Assembly: GCA_000934455.1 (NCBI GenBank)
Contig: KN885215.1
Span: 38,545 to 78,236, forward strand
Source: Apostichopus parvimensis
Lineage: Eukaryota > Echinodermata > Holothuroidea > Aspidochirotida > Stichopodidae
Length of the DNA stretch: 39,692 nt
Direction: 5' to 3'
Position numbers and translations under genes: made by a program. The notes beneath the pieces are model-generated. The model had not been told where the DNA came from, did no database searches, and was given only the letters and a program-made list of their open reading frames with translations. Shown here piece by piece: positions 1-12,175 of this stretch. Every line of letters begins with the position of its first letter. The first letter of the stretch is position 1.

Positions 1-3000
1 TCAACTCACTTGTGGTTGGGTAACTCTCAGCACTGTGCACAGTTTGAGTCAACTTGTTACCCCCCTGCTATTTTAATGGACTAATCGAAGAAGAGTCAAG
101 CACCGACCAGGCATTCAGCAGGGTTATTGTAGACTTGGAGAGTCATTCTGTCAATGTACGGTCTACTCTGAGTAAATCTTTACTCCTACAAATGGTAGAG
201 CAATATTTATTAACCCTTGTGTTGGCTGGAATACTCTTTGTTCCCAAACAGTGTTATCTTGTGATTGACCCAGCTGCTGAAGCAGTTAGAAGGTAGCAAG
301 GTAAGTCTCTGCAACTTGCAGGAACTTTTTAGTATGAAATTTCAAGCATATTTCTGTGCTATGTTATAGGTGGTGAAGGAAAACTTTCTGATGGTTTTAC
401 TGAAGTTTGTTTTGATTATATTTTTGTCATAACTTGTACTGCAGGAATGCATTGTGCCTTAGCTAATAGTGACTTACAATGTTGGTTTGGTCCCAGAGAT
501 AAGTTGAGATATGTATTGAACCAGCAGGATAATAAAATATAATAGATACAAGTTGTAGCTCTTACAATTCATCTTACTGCCATGCTGCAGTACCATGGCA
601 TTGGATAGGAGGCCGAGAGTTGTGAGAGGAGATGAAGGTCTGTAATGGCAGACCTTATCAGGTAATCTGATCAAGGTAAAAGTACTTTAAGTGGTCATTG
701 TTGGGGGTCTGTTACAACAGCAGAGCAGCAATTTATGGTCAACAGGCTCTTCTCTGGGTGATTTGTAAACTGGAACAAGAAATAGACAAGCCACACAGAT
801 AACGACAGCAGTAACAACACTTCATACTTAGCTACTTGTAAGAGAGAACTTCAAACTTTTGCCAGGTTCAATTTTGAGATAAACTATTTTAAAACCATTC
901 AGTTTCAATGCATGATTAATGCTGAATTACAAAACATGGGACTATCCTTCAGTTATTGACCTCTTCATACTTACTACTACCGTGACAATTTTTTATTTTT
1001 TTTATTCTTTAAATTATCTCATACAATAGTTGTTTTATGGTTATCTTGTATCCTGCTTCACATGTAGGCCTGATACTCTATAGTACAAGAATAACACTAT
1101 ATGTCTACTCTACCACAACTACTGGCATAGTACAGTATTTGTAAGCTTTTCCTGCATAATGTGTGAGAATTTGTTCAATTGGTCAATTGGATATACATTT
1201 TACAGGAATAAAGGGTATGTATAAATGATTTATTGTGATCAAGAAATGCAACTGTATTGATTTGTCTTGTTGAATAATGTTTGTACTACAGTAGTGGTGT
1301 CACTCCTACAGAACATTAATAACATGAAGTTAGATGGCAATTAAAATGTTGTCTTTGGACTGGTGGATATTTGACCAAAGTGTTGCAATTTGTCAAGATA
1401 TGTATTTTTGCAATGTTAAGTCAGTAATGTAGGTCTGTGCCAATCAGACACAATTAATGCAATGTTTTATGAAATGACTTGATTAGTAATTAGTACTTCA
1501 AGACCTGCTTCAAGTCTCATTTAGAATCTCATTCATTTCTTTGGAATACTTTCATATATTGTTTAATATAGGTTTTCAAAGCTATGAGTTGTCTGTATTA
1601 ATGATATTTTCAGTCTTGGTTAATTGCTGGATGAATGTCCTGTGTTTGCTCAGTCTATGATAACTATTGTAATAGTGATAATTGACACATGTTGTTTATA
1701 CACACAGGGCTTTATCAACCCTCGCATTGCTATTTTAACTGAAGTATCGTAGCTTTTGAAGTCATATTCCATGTTATATAACACATTAGCAACTTGTGAA
1801 CAATCAGCTTGGTATTGATGAGAGATACAGTACTTGCTAATAGCATCAATCAAAGTAATATTACAGTTCAACAAGAGAAAATGTTCATTGTTTTCCTCAA
1901 CTTGCCTCGTTTTTCTCTTCATTGGATATTAAGAATATTTATCATTTGCTATACTTTTCAATGCAACTGCATATCTGATGGTATATATGGTAGTATTAAA
2001 TTGACACAAAGTTGGGTTTTGTTTATAAGTTTGTGGTTGAGAAGCCTAGACATCTTGTTTCACAGTGTCAATGATACTAATAACTTTAATTTGGCTGAGA
2101 AATACCAGTGAGATGTTGTAGCCCAAAGCATAATCCCTTGAGTTGTGGCTTTGAAAGCATGCTGAGGTGTCACAAGGGTTAGTATTTGATTGATATATTA
2201 TTGTGGTCTCAGATGCTGTGGTAGAGCTTGGAGCTATTACCGATAGCTCCATGGGTAGAGGGATCAGATTCTAATGTCAAGAGCACTGCCATAACATTCA
2301 ATCAGTCAACAGCATTCAACAATAACATTGTAAGTTTCATGTGTTTAAGTTGTCACAAGTCACAACACATAACTTGATATCTCTCTTCTTGTTTTGTTGT
2401 TGTCATGTTAGTAGTGTCAAGCACTGGTCATTCGTTAGTTGATTTGTTTGAATTTCTTTCTCTTCTTAAGTGTGTATTCTGTCAGTAACTGGTGGTGATT
2501 GAACTAAATAATTTCTATAGGTTATTCTGTGTGGATCATTCATGTATATCATAAAACAATCTGAAATATTTAACGTATTGGAAAGTGGCATTTGTGAAAT
2601 TTATTGTTCTTAGAGATATATCAATTCTAATTTCTTACTGTGAATTGTTTAGAATGACAATTAGAGAGATTGTCACAGAGGTTTAACAACTTTTCAAAAT
2701 ATGAAGATGGTTCCATATCCATGTGTCATTTATTCTCTTACCTATCTGAAGATTGGTTGTAATGTATATAGAGCTAAGTTGTAAGTTGAGTATATCTAGA
2801 CAGTACTATCAACACTCAAAATCTCCCTCGTACATCTAGCTAAATTGGCTGAATTTAGACTGGAAAAATGGCTTTTGAAAGATGTTCTTATTTTCCCCTG
2901 CACATTTGGTTAACCTACCAATTACCGCAAGTGCGAAGAAATTGGTTCTCTAGATTTGTGGCTTTTGGCTGCAGGGAATGCTTTGAATATTTAAGCATCA

Positions 3001-3582
3001 ACACATGCTGACAAAATGAGAACGATGCTGGAGGATATTTAGGTGGGGAGTGATCTTGTTGCTCATCAGGGGATGGAAGTTGAGTAATTACAACTGATGG
3101 CCCATCCTCAATCACATATTTCATCAAATCTCTTTGTTCTGTAAAGAATGATAACCTGGAGGCAGTGCAATAAATGGAAGGGTGGGATTGATATTCTGCT
3201 TGTCATCTTTTAATTGAAGGATGATGAAATCTGAACTGCTTCCCTGTTGATGTAATTATTAACATAATTCTAGAAATGATGGCCAGTTTTATTGTGTAAG
3301 CTAGTCTGTGTACTTTATGGCTGTTTGATCAGTTGATCTCCTGGACAATATCTTGAAGGAGCATCTTCATCTGAGAGATGCTAATTCTGCAGTCAGGTAA
3401 TAGACAGTTTGGTCTTTTAAAATACTAACAAAAACAACATTCATACTTGATGTTCTGCAAACTTTTGTCATTTACCTTCTGCATATTAAGTGATTGCAAA
3501 CACTTTCTCCGCAAAATACCAATTCATAGAGCAGTGAATTTGTTGCCATGCCATGGGCAGAATGTTCCTAGGCAATGGTGAT

Positions 3583-3600
3583 TGTGTGTGTGTGTGTGTA
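3583..3600. repeat. TG dinucleotide microsatellite
   Basis: About nine consecutive TG units in an otherwise unremarkable intronic stretch. No function is implied. Confidence 0.9.
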
Positions 3601-4068
3601 TGTGATGACTTGTAAACACTAACTCCCAAGGTACATGATGGATTAATACTTGGTATCTGGGTCTTACTATAGTGGTTAAAATCTAGGTAAACTAAGATCT
3701 AAGTTTGTGGATAGGCCTACACCTAACTGGTTACAGTATCCTGTCAAGGGAAAGGGCATTTGTGGTGGAAATGTAAACCTAGTGTGTAGTGATACAGTAC
3801 AGTGTTCTCATATGAAACATGGCAATGAAATATAAAGCCTGCTAGCTTTCTGGGGTTTTTATTTTTGTATTTTGCATAATTTTAATAGTGAAAGGAAGCA
3901 GAAAAGCATCTGATTATCAGTTAATGTTAGAAACAACCATAGCATTCTGATTCTTTGTGTCAGGTCTCGCTGGTATAAAAGTATCTTATAACGCGAAGAG
4001 TGAATGGATTTCAAACTCTGTGTGTAAATGCCCCATATTGTGTATAAGAAGCCTAATGTTTGTTCTAG

Positions 4069-4510
4069 AGGTCAACGATTATTTGAGGTCAGCAGAATTC
4101 AAGAAAGCAATCTTTGATGTATCTCATTCTTTGCATGTATATGCCTCACATGCTCATAGTAAATAAATGAAGTGTACTGTTTTAGTAGAGGTCAACAGAG
4201 GTCAGACTGTACAATATCTCAAGAAAAGAAAGTTGCATGAAAAAGCTTTGTACAATTTGTGGATGGCCTTAGTTGAGTAGATGAAGCCTACTGTTTGTAG
4301 TGAAGGTCAAAGGTCATCACAGATCAGCACAGGTGAAACTGCATCATATCAATATGATATCTCAAGAATGGAACCTTGCATAAATCTCATCTTTAGTGTG
4401 GATGTTCTCAATGGAGTAGATCAACCATAGTGTTTCTATCAGAGGTCACCAGTCATTTGAAGGCAGTAAATATCTTTAAAACATGATATATATGTATCAA
4501 GAATGGAATC
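4069..4510 (+). repeat. Diverged tandem repeat rich in AGGTCA
   Basis: AGGTCA motifs recur at 4069, 4189, 4199, 4304, 4311 and 4443, giving periods of about 115-140 bp. Between them are shared phrases such as ATATCTCAAGAA, a 'gaatctcat' stretch and GAGTAGATGAAGCCTACTG. The same phrases recur at 11462-11790 and, more weakly, near 38420-38510, so this is a dispersed family with internal tandem structure. A perfect DR4 (4189-4204) and a perfect DR1 (4304-4316) of the nuclear-receptor half-site fall inside. It is not coding in any frame I can follow. Confidence 0.7.
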
Positions 4511-4936
4511 TTTGATGAATCTCATGTTTAGTATGAAGATATCCTACACTCTCTCCCGCCAAACTTATATTCAGATTAACATTAAGTTTAAATGGTGATA
4601 AGAATTAGCTTAAATATTTCAATGGGTTTGAAGGAATTCTTTGTGTCATAATTGTGTTAATTATTGAATTCCTGTTGATGTTTTCGTATTGGTGGACTTC
4701 AAGACTGTTAAGCGTGAAGTAGATTTTGAAAGGTAGGTGTCTGTGTTCTGCACAGTACATTGGTTAATTTTCTACTTGTATCTTGTAATGAAATATTCAT
4801 TGAAGCTGACACAAGAATATACAATAAGAAATGCGACAGGGAACACTAAGGTCATAACACACATTTGTTGAAGTCACACACTGCTTTGTGTATATGTGGT
4901 ATGGATGAATGATCTGTTTTCTTTGTTTTTATTCAG

Positions 4937-5128
4937 AACACTATTACAAATGCCAGGCGTTTACTGAAGGATGCTGAAGAACTTGCTGAGAGTGGACAAT
5001 GTGATGCAGAGGATGTTACTAATGTAGCTAGAGAACTTGATAGACGTGTTAGAACCTTTATCATTAGAGTTGAGAGGAGAAGACAACTACTAGAGCTTTC
5101 AGTGTCGTTCCATACCAATGCCAAGGAG
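4937..5128 (+). CDS. TRIO: TRIO-like exon: end of a spectrin repeat
   Basis: The exon encodes 64 residues in phase 0 at both ends. Its acceptor is TTTTTATTCAG and its donor GTAAGTG. It begins NTITNARRLLKDAEELAESG and ends with SVSFHTNAKE. The TRIO family has the near-identical pattern NT-TNA--LL--AE-LA--G-C, then RVE-R--LL--SVSFH. It covers the last helices of one spectrin repeat and the junction to the next helix A. Spectrin repeats are three-helix bundles that space and scaffold the exchange domains. The preceding exon was not found in the window. Identification rests on the whole gene as well as this match. Confidence 0.95.
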
Positions 5129-5567
5129 GTAAGTGTGTTGTCATTAGTGAACCTCTATTAAACACCAGTTTGTTACCACATAAGACTAATAATGCATTTT
5201 CTTTACCATTGGATGAGTTAATGATAGTTGTAGGGATGTGTTACATATGCAACTCCATGGATTATCTACTTGTCTCATTTGTATCTAAATGCATCTTGTG
5301 ATAGTTTTCATTAGGATAACATGAAAATGACAAATGATTATTATTTAGGGCTTCATTTCTAGTCAGGGTTTAGTTTTATGAAGTCAACTACAGTATGTTT
5401 CTTTTTGGATTGTTACATGCATGAAAGCCATAAATGTTAATGTCTGAACAAATATATTAACATTTTAATTATCTCTGGTTTTAATTGCAAAATCATTGGC
5501 ATAGCAATGATGCATGGTAGAAAGTTAAGTGTTGCCTCATCTACACTGTAGTAATTCATGCGACTGT

Positions 5568-5631
5568 GTAGCCTTAGCCACCTACAGAAGTGGTGGACTG
5601 TAGCCTTAGCCACCTACAGAAGTGGTGGACT
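5568..5631. repeat. Exact 32-bp tandem duplication
   Basis: Two head-to-tail identical copies, 5568-5599 and 5600-5631, of a unit beginning GTAGCCTTAGCCACC. The unit contains CCACCTACAGAAGTGGTGG, itself a short inverted repeat (CCAC...GTGG). The perfect identity suggests a recent event or an assembly slip. Confidence 0.9.
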
Positions 5632-6754
5632 CTCTGTCTGTTTTGTTTTCTTCCCCAATTCATGGGTAAAGGTGATGAAATAATTCTGTTACATTGTATA
5701 ATTTGTGTGTATAATGTAAGGAAGGAATGAATTATTAACAGTTGAAGGCTTTCTGCTAATGATAGATCAGTAATGTCACCTTTCTGAGAAAATGATCACT
5801 CACCATGATGTACACAGCTCAGCATTGTTAAGAACACAGGATTCTGCACTCAGGATGCAATGGGTTAGCCAGGGACGCAAAATCTTCAAACTGCTCACAT
5901 CTGACGGATGCAACTGTTTTCCAGAAAGGAACAAAAGTTTTCCAATCATACAGATTTAAAGCAAATTTCATCATAGCATTCAACCGCAAGTTGCCATGGT
6001 TTGGTACAGAGTTAACATCATTTCCATTACAGAGATTTTCATGCTAAAAATAGTTAATGATGCTCTTCCAAATTTCTGGTGATCTGATTGGCTAATAGTC
6101 CCTTACACATGGTGTGTTAACATTCTTGCATCTGTAGTGCTCAATGAACACAAAGTATTTTGTTCCACTGCAACTAACAGTAACGTTACTTCCCCTGTGT
6201 GGAGATAGCGAAGTTTGTGGTATAGGCTATCATATGTGTGCACTCAAATATCATAAGGTTAGAGTTAGACCTTGTCATAAGGGTAGGCCTTGTCACAAGT
6301 TTCGACAAGAGCTTATGGTACAAAGTTGCAGAACTTTGCATTGGTTATCAGACCAGGGACAACTCCCTGATCAGACAATCACGTAATACTTAAATCATTG
6401 TTTTGATCACAAAATGTTGAGTTGAGATAGTCTATGATAATCCTGGAAAGCTAACATCTCTGATACTGAACAGGATTTTACATCTCACAGTATATTTGTT
6501 TTGTGTGCATTGAGAATTGCTATTTAAGTAAAATGTGCATTGATACCAGAGTAATTTCTACGATGCAAACTTTGATTGCATGCTTCATTTATAATTTGTT
6601 GTGCAACGTTCAATTGTAAACTACTTTGTACATCATCAAAAGTAACCATTGAAGCTTGAGCTTTTTAATTGACATTGCATAAAAAGTTATTTACATACTG
6701 TAATGGTTGGGGAAAAGATAAAATTTGTTAAATTATGAATAAAATTGCACTGCA

Positions 6755-8341
6755 AAAGTGTTAACGGTATTTGTTGCATCGATATTCATTTGTGATTTCG
6801 GTAACGACCGATACTTGCAACATAGGCGGCATAACAGTATCCGTAAAAATATCGGTAAAAACCTCATTGCTGATAATGGCAACTGATATTGAAAAAAAAC
6901 CATTTCTTTAGCCTCAGTTTCCATTTCAATTAATTAGCAAGTGGTCAATATGTCGATAAGCTGGTCAAAGAAACAAGACGCAAGTACTGAAATATATTTA
7001 CCGATAACGATCTTAAAACAGACCAGTCAGGCAACTCAACGTTACGTACATAGCAGTCTGGCCGGTGTATGATACAAGTGAATTCAACATATAATTAAAC
7101 ATTGAACATATCCACTGACATCTGTTTTGCCCTTGCAATATTCTTGGCAAGAATCCAATCAAAGTTGTAAGCATGGCATATTCAGACCTACAAACAATGC
7201 ACTGTGGTGTGACGTTGAAAAACATTTGATAAAACTATATACATGTACATAACTACAGTAGTAGCCTATCACAATAACTTGCACAGTGTTTCTGAGGCTC
7301 GGCTGAGAATAAGTTATAACACATGGAGACCCCTACTATTAAATCTGTCCAAAAATTGCGTATCTTTTGAAAAGCTGCAAAGAGTGTCATGGATGCAGTT
7401 TGGTAAACACCAGTGACTGATGAAAAGATTGTATTTTGAGAATCAGGTTTGCTTATCACAATTTGTTGCTGGATGGTTAAAAAATATTCAAACTTGAAGC
7501 ACTTGCTCATTTTGACTAGGCTTATTTGTTAGTATAGGCGGCTAATGGTAGGATTTCATATTTTACAGAAATTAAAAAATTGAAGAAAATGTGTTTGTTT
7601 TAATTCTGGTATTTAACACAAGGGGTAGTAAAAGTTCTTAGCCAGGATACACTAATGTCTATTCTACATGAAATCAGTTTTACTCATTGCACATTGTCAT
7701 CTTTTAATGTTTTCTAAGAAACTTGTGGCTCCAATTGACAGTTTGTATAAGACTTGCATCCTAAGTGGTCAACATAGTTGGTCAAACAGAGTAACTAATC
7801 ATACAACAGAAGTAACAGGAAGTATAGGCTTGTGTTGTCCAAAACACAGTGTCTTGCATATACTTGGTGAGGAAAATGACCGTTCATTTAAAAGGAGGTT
7901 AAGATTAGTGTAATAGAATACACATATTTTTTTTTTACCAATTTACTAACAGAATTCAGCAAATGAGAGTTATACATGTGGTTACTGTTTGTGAGTTGTG
8001 CAAGCAATAATAACCTATGATAGCCAATTATTTTAAATGTTTGTTTTTATATGCTCCTTTTTTGTTTGTTTCTCTTGGTCACTAGCTTTGATAAACATTC
8101 TTATTTTACTAGTGCGCATCATAATTATATCAGTTTCTTATCATTGGTCATGTACTTCTGTAAAGCATATGAAAAAATCAATTTGAATTGAATACTTAAT
8201 GTAGTATAATACATGACTTACAGTGCGATTTGACCTTCATTCTGGCTGCTTACAAATATCGGTGTGGGTATCAGGCCAATATAGGGATGGAATATCAGAT
8301 ACCGCCAAAAAACCGATATTGGCGATATCGGCACAACGCTA
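6755..8341. mobile_element. Possible hAT-like non-autonomous element or fragments
   Basis: Two clusters of TATCGG/CCGATA words, at about 6755-7015 and 8265-8341, flank 1.2 kb without recognisable coding. The right cluster ends CCGATATTGGCGATATCGG followed by CACAACGCTAG. Read in reverse, this is a TAGCGTTGTGCCGATATCG terminus like those of many animal hAT elements. The left cluster does not give a matching terminal inverted repeat, and I could not find an 8-bp target duplication, so these could be two unrelated fragments. Confidence 0.3.
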
Positions 8342-8352
8342 GTTAATTTTAA

Positions 8353-8947
8353 CTTACGACAGGGCTTCATAAAAGTTGCAAGTTAGTATTAGGCTTTTAG
8401 GGGCTTGTTATCCTGTATGTTATCCATAGGTAATATTTTCTACAGCTCATTTAAGGGGCTCAATTAAATCAGTTGAAAAGTGCAATATTTTTATGCTGGG
8501 ATTTTCTGTGTAGACACTCGTTTTACTTTACGTTGATTTCCAACATTCACAGCGTTTGGATAGCCTATAACATTTTCACAAATGTTATGTATGGGAGTTG
8601 TATACCATACAATAGGGTGCATTGCATGATTTTTAGATTGGCAGATATGGTAACTAGTCTACAGCAAAATTTCCTGCTTTTGATTTTTAAAAGTTATTTT
8701 GTTGTGTATTAACGGTTTCATTATTGGATTTTTGCCATGTACATTATAGGCCTATCACTATATGCTTCCAATGTGCAAAAGCCAATGTGTTGTCAGGATC
8801 ATAATAGAAGTATTGTGTGTTCCTGTAGAGGTATTTTTAAGTGCATGCTTTCGTGGATGACTGCAGTGATGTGTGTTTTGTGAACTGACGCAAACAATTT
8901 TTAAGATGTTGAGTCCTTTTGACGCAACTTTTAAAATCCTAGTAACA
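8353..8947 (+). repeat. Dispersed repeat, copy 1 (inverted partner at 21605-22172)
   Basis: Runs from CTTACGACAGGG to AAAATCCTAGTAACA. Nearly the whole segment aligns with the reverse complement of 21605-22172. Strong anchors include GGGAGTTGTATACCATAC (8593-8610) and a 26-base identical stretch around 8647-8672 containing AACTAGTCTACAGC. Small indels separate the copies, so this is an old interspersed family. No transposase-like frame is visible in either copy, so the class is unknown. Confidence 0.85.
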
Positions 8948-9545
8948 ATACTGCAGGTACTAGCAATTGATGAAAGTTAATATAACTCATGAGCTCTCCT
9001 GTAATCATGTCAGAAATTGGATATGAACCCAAGTCTGTTTTGTAGTTAAGAATGAAGTCTACATCTAATACGAATTATCTTTGCCTCAAAGTTATTTATA
9101 TTTAACCTTTTTGGCTAAACCTTAAAAAGGTTGCTACTATTTGAATATAATTTTGTGTTTATGTAGCAGAAACGGCTTTGTAAATTTATTGTTACAAAGA
9201 AGGATGAAGAAAGTATATATACTAAAGACAGGTCAAAATGTGACAAACAGCAGTAGGAGATGGACCAACAGTTAAATTTATAGTAGATGAACTCAGCAGC
9301 AGTTTGCAGGTCACATTCCAAATCTAAGTTGTTATTATTCCACTTTTGGAACATATAATTCTAAGAAGCAGCCTGTAACCATATTTGTGTAGTCATGGGG
9401 TTTGATGGACCTGCAAGGAATTTTGCCTTGACCTAATAGTCTTAGATTATTGTTTCTCCACATTTATTTAGGCTCTCTTTATAAAGAAATAATGTGCTGT
9501 AAATCAAAGTGACAGTCATAGTGAATATCGTTTTTATCCTTTCAG

Positions 9546-9718
9546 CTTAGTTCATGGTTCAAGGAGTTAGAAGCAGAGCTAAACATTGGGACTGATGTGG
9601 CAGTGTCAGTGGAAGAAGCAGAAAATGAAGTAGCCAAATTTGAACATCAACGAGATATAACACTGGATGCATCAGTCAATACTGTTAGCGAAGGACAGAG
9701 TATCATTGATCAACTTGG
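9546..9718 (+). CDS. TRIO: TRIO-like exon: start of a spectrin repeat
   Basis: Encodes 57 residues plus two bases (phase 0 in, phase 2 out). It starts LSSWFKELEAEL and ends with EGQSIIDQL. The donor is GG/GTAAGA. The tryptophan four codons in (window residue 68) is the conserved helix-A tryptophan of a spectrin repeat. The end matches the family's V--I-EGEDLI-QL pattern. The trailing GG is completed by the C at 26901 to give glycine, which confirms the 17.2 kb intron pairing. Residues 65-121 of the spliced product. Confidence 0.94.
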
Positions 9719-11461
9719 GTAAGACCATTCTTTACAAAATTCTCTATTTTAAGTCTCTTACTTGTACTATTTGTATAGGTAAGTTCAATCTCTCCCTGTG
9801 CCTACAACTGTTACTTTATGATCAATGTTACCGTGGTTTGCTATTTATTTCTTGAGTAATTATCAAATGAAGCGCAATCAAGATATTCACAGGTCTGTTG
9901 AGGATAAACAACTATTGACAACATATCGGTTATAAGATTGAAGTCAAACTGGACCCTTCAGAGGGTCATTTGTGTTAATTTCAATTGGGGAAGCATATCC
10001 AAGAGTGTTTTTTATTCACATATCAGTTGTCTTTCAGCTAAATGAATGTAATTGAAGACAATTGTGAAATTTAAAACTGAATCATAGATAATTCAATCAA
10101 GATTACAACATTTGATGATATGACATTACCTGAGTACTTAGAACCACTAACTTGCATACATTTTCTGCAACAGCATTCTTTCTTACCAAGAACCATGCTT
10201 GCCAAAGAAGAACTTTATTTTAAACTAACTATATAATTCTCAGTGAATTTGCTCAGAGTTGCCTCTTTGATTTAGCTATATAGTTCTTGCTGAGTGGCAT
10301 TCACTGCTGACAAAGTAAAGTGTTCTTTGTTAACATTCAAGTAATGGGATTATCTGGTTTAGTAAACAGATAACAACATTGACATGCAGGAACGACAGTT
10401 AAGGAATTGTCCTGGTTATCCAATGGAAGATCTGTTCCTATACTTTAGCCATGTGAAATAAGGCCTGTTAGGCTGTCTTCAACCAAAATGCAAAATCTAC
10501 AGTTACAAATCTTGGCACAATTTTAACAAATAGGCAACATTCAAGCCATGGTGGTGAGATTAAGGACCAGCCTTAATTGTGAGAAATTGTCCTAGGGACT
10601 TCTACCTAAAATAGTGGGTGTTTCATCCTGTTACTTCAGCATTTTCATCTCCCTTCCGTCTCCTCGTTTCATCTCACTGCCCTATATTTTGCTTAATTAT
10701 ATTCAATTCTTGTGCATGGCCCAATTTAGTTGTCTGTCTATCCATCTCTTTTGAAATGTGCCCTCTTATATATTTATTCTGTTCTGTCTCAGAAATACAT
10801 GTATGTATTAGTTTCCCTTTGCAGCAGCATTAATTTCATGTTGGATTTATAAAGGAAAGTGTTTGGCACCTATTCTACCTCCTAAAGACATACTAATGAG
10901 CTCACAGTCTGACTTCATATCAGTGTAAAATCATAAATGTAATCTGTTTGAGTTGACTTGATATTGGAATTCTGTTGGGAGTACTTGGAGATTTTTCATG
11001 CTGCTGCTATCATAGAAATCTTCTCTTGCAAATACTTTCCATCATGCTTTAGGGTTCTATGTTCAATGTGAATTTATGTTTGGTATATTGATATGATGAC
11101 AGCTAGATGTTCTCTTTAATATCAACAGTAGATTCAGAAATAGTTTGAATTTCAAGTCGCAAGTTTACATGCAAGGAAAGTAAACCAGATTCATTGTTAG
11201 CATTGAGGTTTCTATACTAGCAATTTTTAAACTTTTTAAGTCTAGATTTTTGCATATATCACACGCATTCCATTTTGGTCCAAACCAAGTTCAAAAGCTT
11301 TGTGGACATTGTGTCGAATGACAAAGGAGTTGGGATTCTTCGTGAAGTCACCAACTCTTAGAGCCACAAGTACTCAACAGAAGAATTTTAGGAGTCGCCA
11401 AAGTCCAGTGAACATGTACCCATGTTCAAACCAGAATGTTGTTACTCACCCACCTGCTAGG

Positions 11462-11790
11462 AGGTCATTTGGGGTCACCAGGGGTCAATTTGTGAAAACC
11501 TTGTAAACAAAATATCTCAAGAAGGTAAGCTTGGGCAGACCTCATATTTTGTGTGTAGAAGTACCACATCAAGTGCACAAAGTATATTATTTTTTGTGGA
11601 AGTCAAGGTCATTTGGGGTCATCAGAGGTGAAATTGTGAAAACCTTGTAAACATGATATCTCAATATTGGAAGCATGTGCAGATCTCATCCTTGGTACGA
11701 AGGTGTATAACATTGAGTAGAAGAAGCCTATTGATTTTGTGGAGGTCAAAGATCGTTTGGGGACAACACAGGGATTAATGGTCATGTAGG
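11462..11790 (+). repeat. AGGTCA-type tandem repeat, about 143-bp unit
   Basis: Unit 1 begins at 11462 (AGGTCATTTGGGGTCACC), unit 2 at 11606 (AGGTCATTTGGGGTCATC) and a decayed third at about 11749. The spacing is 143-144 bp. Units share GTGAAAACCTTGTAAACA, ATATCTCAA and a 'cagacctcat/cagatctcat' phrase. This is the same family as 4069-4510 but better preserved, so it is a useful reference for the consensus. Confidence 0.8.
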
Positions 11791-11867
11791 GTATATGTGC
11801 TCATATTGGCAGCCAGGAAGTGGCAGCCCCAAAACAGCCACGTGGCCTACTGCTCTCCAAAACCTAA

Positions 11868-12175
11868 AAAGGTTGTTTTTCGTTCCCATCTCATGACTAT
11901 TAATAAGTGGGCATGATGTACCATAGAATCTTAAACTGTTGATATCTCTGCAACCGTTTGTCCGATTTAGTGTATACTTGGTATGGTGATGTAACTACCA
12001 CAACAACCACAAGATGAACAATGTCATACTTGGTAGGTAGATGCCCTGTGATGAGTAGATTGTTTTAGGTTCCCATTTCATGATACTCATAAATGGGTGG
12101 GGCTTAATGAAAATTTGATTCACACTGGAATGGTGATGTCGGTACATAGTAAGCACATTTCTCTGATGTCTCCAA
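11868..12175 (+). repeat. Diverged tandem pair following the AGGTCA repeat
   Basis: Two related copies, about 11868-12055 and 12056-12175. Each has TTCCCAT-TCATGA followed by an 'ataa-tggg' phrase, and later a 'tggtatggtgatgt' or 'tggaatggtgatgt' phrase. The copies differ by substitutions and indels. They may belong to the same composite repeat as the preceding AGGTCA units. Confidence 0.5.

Larger units (their letters stand above)
1..4936 (+). other. Intronic sequence upstream of the first visible exon
   Basis: The next upstream exon should encode a helix with a VLDWIE-like start. I searched for it by eye and did not find it, so this stretch is probably all intron. It holds a TG dinucleotide run (3583-3600) and AGGTCA-rich tandem repeats (4069-4510). 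The 80-codon frame at 54-296 and other short open frames resemble no family I know. A small or diverged exon could have been missed. Confidence 0.6.
5129..9545 (+). other. Intron, 4.4 kb
   Basis: This intron holds an exact 32-bp tandem duplication (5568-5631), stretches rich in CGATA/TATCGG motifs (about 6755-7015 and 8265-8341) resembling hAT element ends, and one arm of the long inverted repeat (8353-8947). Short open frames elsewhere (7013-7913 on both strands) match nothing I recognise. Confidence 0.8.

Noticed and set aside
54..296. 80-codon open frame at the left edge as a TRIO exon
   Set aside because: It shows no spectrin-repeat pattern, and the expected preceding TRIO exon has a different sequence; splice signals do not fit the frame.
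7013..7510. Minus-strand open frames between the TATCGG clusters as a transposase
   Set aside because: I see no BED finger, no catalytic motif and no dimerisation motif in them.
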